This document shows, piece by piece, positions 33,650 through 40,038 of a DNA stretch of 64,000 nt. Source of the stretch: a virus; the IMG/VR virus record IMGVR_UViG_3300018080_000112, positions 79,942 to 143,941 of that record; one strand, 5' to 3'. The translations under genes and the position numbers were made by a program. The notes under the pieces are model-generated. The model made no database searches, was not told where the DNA came from, and was given only the letters and a program-made list of their open reading frames with translations. Each line of letters opens with the position of its first letter. Position 1 is the first letter of the stretch.

Positions 33650-34411
33650 CTATAAGCTTCGAAGATCCGCTTTGATCGCCATGTTGCCAGGTTGTTGCTC
33701 TCCGATCACCTTCACTGTGAGTTCGTAGCCCCACCAACGCACGGTCCCGTGGGGAAACATTGTACGACGCATCTCCGCCGCTGCCTTGTCATCCTGAACA
33801 TACACGTACAGCGCACCCGGTTCATTGGGCTTGTCCGCAACACCGACCGTGAAAGAACCAGGGGACCATCCCTTTTCTGTTTCGATGTACTGATGAAGGT
33901 CCACACACGCATCTGATAACCCCGTGTTTTCCACAGGTTGTGATACAGGAGCGGACTTCACTTGAAGCATGAGATCACCGAACATATCAACGGCTTGACC
34001 CAAAACATCCGCGACCTCTTCCTGTTCCGCCCCCTCCCGGACCATCTTCAAGGCTTGTTGCAGTGTGTAATCCACGTCCGCCTCGTTAGGAGCCGCAAAG
34101 GAGAGAAATTCATGAATCCAGTACTCCGCAGACTCGTGGTCCGCTGCAACCTCAGAAGCAAAGTTGACCAACGCCCACTTGAGTGTCTTCATCCACCGCA
34201 CAGCGGTCTTGATAAACTCCGCCGCTGCAGGGGAGTTCGAACACGTGGTTGGTAGCTTCGAGACAATATCTTGCGCTTCGTACTCACAAGCCTTCAAAAA
34301 AGCGACAGCACTATCCGGGCTGAGCAATTCATTGGACAGATCTCCAGCTTGTGTTTGAGGCTCATCCTGTGATTCCATTTCTCTTTTCGCGTCCGTTGCC
34401 ATATCTGACAT
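33650..34411 (-). CDS. Unknown protein
   Basis: Start chosen at MSDMATDAK behind AAGGAG (253 residues). The first 150 residues are acidic helices (DSAVAFLKACEYEAQDIV, and a Glu-rich region). The last 90 are a compact alpha/beta domain (SPGSFTVGV, LYVYVQDDKAAAEMRRTMF, RWWGYELTVKVI), which has the ordering of a small RNA- or protein-binding domain. No motif of a known enzyme. Second to last gene of the P8 unit. Confidence 0.65.
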   Translation of the reverse strand: MSDMATDAKREMESQDEPQTQAGDLSNELLSPDSAVAFLKACEYEAQDIVSKLPTTCSNSPAAAEFIKTAVRWMKTLKWALVNFASEVAADHESAEYWIHEFLSFAAPNEADVDYTLQQALKMVREGAEQEEVADVLGQAVDMFGDLMLQVKSAPVSQPVENTGLSDACVDLHQYIETEKGWSPGSFTVGVADKPNEPGALYVYVQDDKAAAEMRRTMFPHGTVRWWGYELTVKVIGEQQPGNMAIKADLRSL

Positions 34412-34467
34412 TTTTGTGTCTCCTTCTTTCAGTGGCACAGTGCGCCACAAACGAATGTGAAAGTGTT

Positions 34468-35184
34468 TCATGTCTGGTACATATTGCGCCAGACTTCCCT
34501 TGTTTTCTTGAACTCCAATGAGAACGCTTCACTATCATCCGGGTCACCACAAAGAGACCACACCTCTTCTTCGCTTCCCAGATTCTTAATCATTTGCTTG
34601 AGTAGCTTCCCGTCATACTCCAGCAAAAACTCTCGGTCACTCTCCGTGGGATCGATGCGCTTGTCACAAGCACCAGGATGAACAGAAAACGCAGGTTCAT
34701 CCCCTTCCTCCTTCATCTTCTTCCACCACGTATAACGACGCACCGCCCACATGCTTGCAAGCTGGCTGAAGGTAGGAGCCTCTTGTTTATGGTCATTGAT
34801 CCAGTAGAACTGTGCCTCCAGATAGTCTTGAAAGGTCGCGTCAACCATCTCAGCTTGCGCCACAGCACGACAAAGACAACCCATGATCGATTTGTTTGTT
34901 TCCATCTTTCGGCGCATATTCATCTCGTAGGGTCTGCGATAATAGCGAGCGTACAACTTCGCATAAATCGAACCCATCTGATCAGCCTTCTGGTACTTCA
35001 CCCGGCTGGCATCATCAAGGGGCAAAAGACGCTTGCCACAGACCTGGCGAACCATTTCCTCTCTGTCCTGAGAACGACCGCGCCGCGCCTTCTTACTGCG
35101 CCGATAATGCTTCTCCTGGTCTCGCTTGACAACCACCATTGGTTCAGGAGCCTGTCGCGGTGGTTTGCCGACATTACTCATCAT
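34468..35184 (-). CDS. Unknown protein with basic N-terminus
   Basis: The longest open frame starts 57 codons earlier, but those codons lie in the preceding gene; the start is set at MMSNVGKPP behind AGAGG (238 residues; 35181 is possible). The N-terminus is Pro/Lys/Arg-rich with a GKP motif and a RRSKKARRGRSQDR run, a nucleic-acid-binding look. The rest is helical with many Tyr/Trp residues. It starts inside the end of the previous gene. Function unknown. Confidence 0.6.
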   Translation of the reverse strand: MMSNVGKPPRQAPEPMVVVKRDQEKHYRRSKKARRGRSQDREEMVRQVCGKRLLPLDDASRVKYQKADQMGSIYAKLYARYYRRPYEMNMRRKMETNKSIMGCLCRAVAQAEMVDATFQDYLEAQFYWINDHKQEAPTFSQLASMWAVRRYTWWKKMKEEGDEPAFSVHPGACDKRIDPTESDREFLLEYDGKLLKQMIKNLGSEEEVWSLCGDPDDSEAFSLEFKKTREVWRNMYQT

Positions 35185-35533
35185 TCGCCGCCGCCTCTTT
35201 CTCTTTGTCAGTAGACAGCGCCTCTCGGTCATACAGTTCCTCTTGTAGCGGAACCATAAAGTGAGGCATCGCCAGCAAAAAGAACTCCACATCATCAATC
35301 TGGATAAAGAACCCGTACATGGAACAACGAAACTGTTCGACACCGGCGGTCTCATACCAGTACGGGTCCTCTTTCAAGCGCTTCATACCGCGAAGAAGAC
35401 CAGACTGCGAGACCATCATCTTCGCCACAAACGCCGCCATTCCGAACTCCCCAAGAGCGTCTGCGCCGGACCTCATAATCTCTTTGACGCCTTCTTCTGT
35501 CTCCAGCTTCCGTTTTAGCTCTTCCTCTGTCAT
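35174..35533 (-). CDS. Small unknown protein
   Basis: Start chosen at MTEEELKRK behind AAGGAT (119 residues). A longer reading to 35590 would translate palindrome copy 6 and the intergenic stretch. It has an N-terminal helix (ELKRKLETEEGVKEIM), a mixed middle ending DDVEFFLLAMPHF, and an acidic helical tail. It follows the J-domain gene. No family recognised. Confidence 0.6.
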   Translation of the reverse strand: MTEEELKRKLETEEGVKEIMRSGADALGEFGMAAFVAKMMVSQSGLLRGMKRLKEDPYWYETAGVEQFRCSMYGFFIQIDDVEFFLLAMPHFMVPLQEELYDREALSTDKEKEAAANDE

Positions 35534-35554
35534 GGTCGAATCCTTCAACTCGAT

Positions 35555-35567
35555 GTTAGGACCTAAC
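35555..35567. promoter_or_regulatory. Palindrome GTTAGGWCCTAAC (copy 6)
   Basis: In the junction after the J-domain gene, 21 nt before the next start codon; here it does not overlap a stop codon. Confidence 0.75.
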
Positions 35568-35583
35568 CCTTCTTTTTCAGCCA

Positions 35584-36060
35584 TCACCATCCCCTTTCCT
35601 GAAATATTGCATCCCTTGCTTCTGTCAGCTTTTTCGCCGTTTCTTCATCACCACCGTGGTCCGGGTGATGTTTGCGCATCAGCGCGGTGTACGCCGCCTT
35701 AATCACCTCTTTTGGCGCGTCCTGGTTCACATACAAAACAGAATAAAAGTCATCAGAGACAGATGGAATTGACACACCGGGAGAACGAAAACTCGGGTCT
35801 TGCTGGTGTGGTTTCCCTTGCGCACGGTCAAAAGGAGACTCATATCGAACAGCCCACGAAGCATAAATGAATCGAGACTCAATTTCCCTTTTCAACGACC
35901 GGTGAAAATACCACAGCTTCAACTCCGAGTCATACCGTCTCTTTTTCGGTTCTTGTCGGAGCGCCCACGAGGACCAAATCGGTGCGCCTGGTATCGGGAC
36001 TGACACAGCCAACCACCCCGCTTTACCAGGAGCATCCCAGATGTAACCGATCAAGCTCAC
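35584..36060 (-). CDS. J-domain (DnaJ-type) co-chaperone-like protein
   Basis: Starts with GTG behind GGAGAGTAAG (158 residues). The C-terminal 60 residues are a J-domain: APKEVIKAAYTALMRKHHPDHGG with the essential HPD (about residues 131-133), then helix III with KKLTEARDAIF. It should stimulate the ATPase of host DnaK. The N-terminal 95 residues are a separate domain (SWALRQEPKKRRYDSELKLWYFHRSL) I cannot place. No zinc finger follows, in contrast to DnaJ; the zinc-finger part exists as a separate giant protein at 5584-8601. Confidence 0.83.
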   Translation of the reverse strand: MSLIGYIWDAPGKAGWLAVSVPIPGAPIWSSWALRQEPKKRRYDSELKLWYFHRSLKREIESRFIYASWAVRYESPFDRAQGKPHQQDPSFRSPGVSIPSVSDDFYSVLYVNQDAPKEVIKAAYTALMRKHHPDHGGDEETAKKLTEARDAIFQERGW

Positions 36061-36063
36061 CGC

Positions 36064-36771
36064 TTACTCTCCTTCTTTGTCATGCACCTGAATTGTACCG
36101 CCGTGACCAACCGTCAGAGTCCGGCGAACACCAGCGTCTGCGTTCTGTTGTGGTGGTCCCTCTTGTGGGGGTGCCCCTTGCGGCGATTCGATCAAGGACA
36201 TCTGATTCTCCGGAGTTTGACTCTCTTGTTCTGTGGTCGCCACGGGCGCTCTTGCTGGTGTGCGGTCTGCAATCTTCGGTGTAGCCGCCTTCTTCGTGGA
36301 CTTCTTTGGAGACTTTCGTTTCTTTGCGGGTGCCTTCACTGGTTCCGGTGGTGGTTCTTGACGCAACACCACACCCGCCGGAAGATTAATCCGCTTCAAG
36401 AACAAGCTTCCATCCTCCAGCATGCGACAAATGAAGGTCTCAGGTACTTCAAAAGAGATATCACCGGTCTCTTTCAGAAAGTGTAACGTGTCAACCCATC
36501 CATCAACCATCCGTTGTGCTTCGGCTTGTGGGATCTCGATCAAACCACCAAATCCGGGGTTCAACACAGCGCGATCAACAGCCGCAAACAAGTTGGTCAA
36601 CTCGTTGCCTATGCCTGTCCTGACTTGGTCGTCTATCGCCTCCGTGGACGCTCTGAGCATAGAAGAAAGATCCGCTGAGACCTCTTCCAAAGCTTCCGCA
36701 TTTTCCTCATCAAACATTTGGGTCTGTTTTTCGTTCGCCGTTCTATGATTGTTGTCACTACCCTTGGTCAT
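36064..36771 (-). CDS. Two-domain unknown protein with basic linker
   Basis: A 235-residue protein behind GGGAG. The first 130 residues are a helical domain (ADLSSMLRASTEAIDDQ, IPQAEAQRMVDGWVDTLHFL). Then comes a Lys/Pro-rich, histone-H1-like run (KAPAKKRKSPKKSTKKAAT), followed by a disordered Pro/Gln-rich part and a short strand-rich C-terminus. The basic run suggests nucleic-acid contact. Followed within 3 bp by the J-domain gene. Function unknown. Confidence 0.65.
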   Translation of the reverse strand: MTKGSDNNHRTANEKQTQMFDEENAEALEEVSADLSSMLRASTEAIDDQVRTGIGNELTNLFAAVDRAVLNPGFGGLIEIPQAEAQRMVDGWVDTLHFLKETGDISFEVPETFICRMLEDGSLFLKRINLPAGVVLRQEPPPEPVKAPAKKRKSPKKSTKKAATPKIADRTPARAPVATTEQESQTPENQMSLIESPQGAPPQEGPPQQNADAGVRRTLTVGHGGTIQVHDKEGE

Positions 36772-36783
36772 CCTCTGAACTCC

Positions 36784-38349
36784 CTATCCTGGAATGATGT
36801 TAAAACAGTTCTGTTCCTTATAGATCTTCAACCGAATCAAGGAATGTTTCGCCAGCGTTCTGTGTTGACCATCTGCAAAATCCACAAGGACAAGGTCATC
36901 ACCACGGAGACCACGCCCAAACCGCTGCAAGACTCCGATCACGGATTTACCAGCCGCTGCATTGATCACCACGTCAATATCCGGCAAATCAACACCTTGC
37001 TGGAAGATATCACTTGCCAACAAAACACGCAACTTTCCTTCTCTAAAAGAAGATAACGCTTCCTCTCGTTCCTCCAAGCTCGACTCACCATCCAACTTTG
37101 TATGAGCTATGAAGGTCTCTTCTTCATCCTTGTCTTTCTCGGTCCACAACATAGTGGAGAGACGATCCCCGTGGGGAATACTCTTAAACAACACAAGGAT
37201 CTTTTTCCCTTGCTCATAATAGTCCTGAACAAGGCGAGTAATACGGCGGTTTCGTGGCTCATACCAAACAATCCCGCGATCATACACATCATTCCAATTG
37301 CGGGGGTCACCGCCAGATGATCCGCCGATTTGAATGAGCATGATAGTTGCTTCTGGAATAACACCCGCCTCCACCATCTCTTTGTTTGTAGACCGGTGAA
37401 CAATGTCACCGAATCCAGCTATAACCTTGAGATTAGAAGCGTCCGGTCGGTCCAAGGGTGTACCACTCATACAGACCCGATAATACGACGGACAAGACAT
37501 GATGAGATTGTACGCTCCTTTTGCGGCGGACCCGTGACCTTCATCGAAAATGAACAGTTCAACCTTGTCCAGAAAAGCGAGCAAATCTTTGTGGTTCTGG
37601 TGAGCTTTTTTCTTGAGAATATTGGTCATTGTGGTAAGACCAGCCACCGTGATGAAACCCGTCCGGAAATCCCCCTCAACGCAATCTTGAACTGTCAATG
37701 AGTGCTCGTCTAGCCAAGGACCCAAACGGGTCTCAAAACGCTTCTTTGTCTGTTTAACGAGCGAATTTCCGTACACCACAAAGAGAGTCCGCATCCCCAT
37801 CCGACCAATCAGACCAGCCGCCGCCTCTGTCTTACCGCTTCCTGTCGCCGCCCACCAAATACCTGTACCAGGAACACGATAGGAGGAAACACGACCAACA
37901 CGCGCCGTTAGATGCTCCCGGTCTTCCTCAGAAAGAGTCAGCAAAGGGAAATCAACCGTATCCTCTACAGATCGCCGAATGGAAGCAACCATGTCCTCCT
38001 GATAATCACGCAACGCTTCAATACCTGAAAGAGTCTCTGTGGGGGGATATCGTGACTCTGGCTTGTCCCGGAGATCAATCACCACATACAGCGCCTTGAT
38101 CACATTCAGCGTTGACACAACATGGGGAACCAGACCCGTGGGGAAGATGAACTCTTTGTTGTAATCTTGACTCTGACCCAACCGCTCGTAACCATCCCAT
38201 TTTCCTCTGATATAGGCGTCTGTAAAAGCATAACCATCCTTACGGAAAGAGGTCGCCATCTTCAGCGCTTCATAAACGTGTGGTGGGAATTGTTGGCGAG
38301 GGGAGTGATAGATTCGACTATAGTGATTCAAGATGTCTATAATAAACAT
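36784..38349 (-). CDS. SF2 DNA helicase (UvsW-like)
   Basis: A 521-residue superfamily 2 helicase. Motif I is ATGSGKTEAA (near 168), Ia FVVYGNSLV, motif II LFIFDEGHGS (DEGH), III CMSGTPLDR, motif V DIFQQGVDLP and motif VI QRFGRGLRG. The order and the DEGH box match UvsW/RadD-type helicases used for branch migration and replication restart. The N-terminal about 90 residues are a separate, possibly DNA-binding part. ATG behind GAGGAGATAC; a long hairpin lies in its leader. Second gene after P8. Confidence 0.9.
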   Translation of the reverse strand: MFIIDILNHYSRIYHSPRQQFPPHVYEALKMATSFRKDGYAFTDAYIRGKWDGYERLGQSQDYNKEFIFPTGLVPHVVSTLNVIKALYVVIDLRDKPESRYPPTETLSGIEALRDYQEDMVASIRRSVEDTVDFPLLTLSEEDREHLTARVGRVSSYRVPGTGIWWAATGSGKTEAAAGLIGRMGMRTLFVVYGNSLVKQTKKRFETRLGPWLDEHSLTVQDCVEGDFRTGFITVAGLTTMTNILKKKAHQNHKDLLAFLDKVELFIFDEGHGSAAKGAYNLIMSCPSYYRVCMSGTPLDRPDASNLKVIAGFGDIVHRSTNKEMVEAGVIPEATIMLIQIGGSSGGDPRNWNDVYDRGIVWYEPRNRRITRLVQDYYEQGKKILVLFKSIPHGDRLSTMLWTEKDKDEEETFIAHTKLDGESSLEEREEALSSFREGKLRVLLASDIFQQGVDLPDIDVVINAAAGKSVIGVLQRFGRGLRGDDLVLVDFADGQHRTLAKHSLIRLKIYKEQNCFNIIPG

Positions 38350-38368
38350 GTATCTCCTCGAATAAAGG

Positions 38369-38433
38369 AAAATTCAAGAGCCGGTGCGAAGATAACTTAT
38401 TAGTGGGGAGCAGCGCACCGACTCCTGAATTTT
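38369..38433 (-). promoter_or_regulatory. Long hairpin in front of the SF2 helicase gene
   Basis: A 20-bp stem (38369-38388 with 38414-38433, two non-Watson-Crick positions) enclosing a 25-nt loop. Arms are A/T-rich at the base and CGGTGCG at the top. It lies between the stop of the tagged gene at 38442 and 20 nt before the helicase start. Terminator, RNase III site or translation control are all possible; no T-run follows. Confidence 0.6.
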
Positions 38434-38441
38434 CGTGAACA

Positions 38442-39302
38442 TTACCAGTCAGATTCCTCTTCTCGCCGCCGCATGGACTCCTTCAACTTTTGCTTCTTTT
38501 CCTCTTTCGTCAAGCGACCTTTACGCGCCTTTTTCATTGAAGCTTTCGACTTCGCCTTGACCTCTTCCTGTGCTGGTGTGAGTTCCGGTTTGGGCTGAGC
38601 CGCCGGTTTCGGTGTAGGCTCTGGTGTCGGTTCTGGTTCTGGCTCTGACGCCAGACTGGTTGTGTGCTTCCTTGGCTTACCCACGGTCTTTGGTTTCGGC
38701 TTACCCGCCTTTGGTGCAGACGGCGGTGACACGGTGTGTCCCAATCCCGTCAAGATCTCTTCAAGACCCGCCACACTACTGATCTTCGGCATGTGAAGAT
38801 CTTCCGGCAACGGAAGCGAACCAGGTAACTCCGGAAGCGTCTCCGCCACATCTAACATCACATTGGCAAGAACACACTCTTCTGTGTACTTCTGGCGCAC
38901 CTTGCTCTGCGTCCGCAAGTCAAAAATCTCTGTGATATCTTCCTCTTTATCCGAATAGGAAGACACAATCGCAGATGTACCGTGAACGTTAGTCCAACCA
39001 GTCAGCAACGCAAACAGGTCTTTCTTGATATGTGACGCCAGCTTTACAACGGCAACCCACCACTCTGCAGACCACTTTTTCATCCCCTTGAAAGCAACTA
39101 TCTCCACCGGCTTGTGTGTCTTTAGTGCTTCTATTACCATTCGAGCTTGTTCGCTTCGTTCGTGCCCCTTAATAGAATTGATAGTGAACGCCAGATCCAT
39201 CTCCGGCAATTCATTCTCAACGCAAGCCTCCAAAATAAAGTGAGCTTGCGACATTAGGTTCTTGATTGCTTCTTCCTCATATTTTAACTGTGTCCTGATC
39301 AT
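38442..39302 (-). CDS. Tagged protein D: unknown, conserved C-terminal tag
   Basis: Start chosen at MIRTQLKYE behind GGAG (286 residues). The first 170 residues are an alpha/beta domain (VEIVAFKGMKKWSAEWWVAVVKLASHI, ending in the LANVMLDVAETL region). About residues 190-265 are a Pro/Lys/Glu linker with AGKPKP and VGKP motifs. Then a basic helix and the shared C-terminal tag KLKESMRRREEESDW. The N-terminal fold is unrelated to those of the other tagged proteins. First gene after P8, so expressed with the SF2 helicase. Confidence 0.75.
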   Translation of the reverse strand: MIRTQLKYEEEAIKNLMSQAHFILEACVENELPEMDLAFTINSIKGHERSEQARMVIEALKTHKPVEIVAFKGMKKWSAEWWVAVVKLASHIKKDLFALLTGWTNVHGTSAIVSSYSDKEEDITEIFDLRTQSKVRQKYTEECVLANVMLDVAETLPELPGSLPLPEDLHMPKISSVAGLEEILTGLGHTVSPPSAPKAGKPKPKTVGKPRKHTTSLASEPEPEPTPEPTPKPAAQPKPELTPAQEEVKAKSKASMKKARKGRLTKEEKKQKLKESMRRREEESDW

Positions 39303-39339
39303 TCCGTTTTCTCCTGCTCCCATGATTCTTACCTCACAG

Positions 39340-39372
39340 TGTTAGAGACACACTTTTTTCCAAAAACACACC
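39340..39372 (-). promoter_or_regulatory. Phage promoter P8
   Basis: Leftward GGTGTGTTTTTGG, AAAAAAGTG, TGTCTCTAACA with the fixed 22-nt spacing. It precedes tagged protein D and the block down to 33306. Confidence 0.77.
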
Positions 39373-39440
39373 ACTAAACAACAAAAAAGTTTTAATGTCG
39401 TTGCCCCGTGGGTGATTCCAGACATTACGAAGGAACCACA

Positions 39441-39470
39441 AAAAAATGAGGGCAAGACTTTTTTCTGACT
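39441..39470 (-). terminator. Conserved AGTCAGAAAAAAGTC element (copy c)
   Basis: Leftward AGTCAGAAAAAAGTCTTGCC, CTCA, then seven T residues. Same 30-bp element as copy b, placed after the 156-residue gene that ends the virion unit and before P8. Probable intrinsic terminator. Confidence 0.5.
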
Positions 39471-39506
39471 GTTGCGTTTTCAGAAATGAGGAAAATCAAA
39501 CATGAA

Positions 39507-39977
39507 TCAGAGGATAGACGAAAGGTCACACCGGATCGGTTCTGCGCCTTGCATCACCAAATTCAGACCATCATAATTGACCCGCAAAAGTCGCAACCGA
39601 TAATCATCCGGAACATGAATCGCCATAATTCGAGGGACGGTAGTCTTCACCTCTTTCACACCGGCGCTCTGAAGGATCTCTTTCTTCGGCATACGCCGAA
39701 CAAGGTCCTTCTCTTCCCGCCGAAACAGGATAAATATCTGCGTCAGCTTTCGTTGCGAAAAGAGTGCATGACACCGCTGAGCCAGCTTAATCATACAACC
39801 ATAGTTGCATGTACAAGTTCGCTCTTCCTCCAAACAAATCATCGCGGGAGTCTGGGGGTGGTCTTTTCGCCAGAGGAGATCTTCTGGCAAAATATCTTTG
39901 AGACCCACAAGTAACGTATGATTCTTTATGATGTGACAGGGGATTTGACCCAATTGGGCGACCTCAATTCGAGGCAT
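39507..39977 (-). CDS. Unknown protein
   Basis: A 156-residue protein behind AAGGAGG. It starts with a beta-rich domain (IEVAQLGQIPCHIIKNHTLLVGLKD), has a Cys cluster CTCNYGC near 54-60 that could bind a metal, and a C-terminal strand-rich end (VPRIMAIHVPDDYRLRLLRVNY). Last gene of the virion unit, right after palindrome copy 7. No family recognised. Confidence 0.65.
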   Translation of the reverse strand: MPRIEVAQLGQIPCHIIKNHTLLVGLKDILPEDLLWRKDHPQTPAMICLEEERTCTCNYGCMIKLAQRCHALFSQRKLTQIFILFRREEKDLVRRMPKKEILQSAGVKEVKTTVPRIMAIHVPDDYRLRLLRVNYDGLNLVMQGAEPIRCDLSSIL

Positions 39978-40010
39978 GATTTCCTCCTTGCAGACCTACC
40001 AAAAAGAAAG

Positions 40011-40023
40011 GTTAGGTCCTAAC
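40011..40023. promoter_or_regulatory. Palindrome GTTAGGWCCTAAC (copy 7)
   Basis: Between the beta-helix gene and the 156-residue gene, 33 nt before the latter's start. Confidence 0.75.
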
Positions 40024-40038
40024 AATCAACCGAAAAGA

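Noticed and set aside
34468-35355. Long start for the basic protein
   Set aside because: The first 57 codons overlap the preceding gene and have no ribosome binding site; a site exists at 35184.
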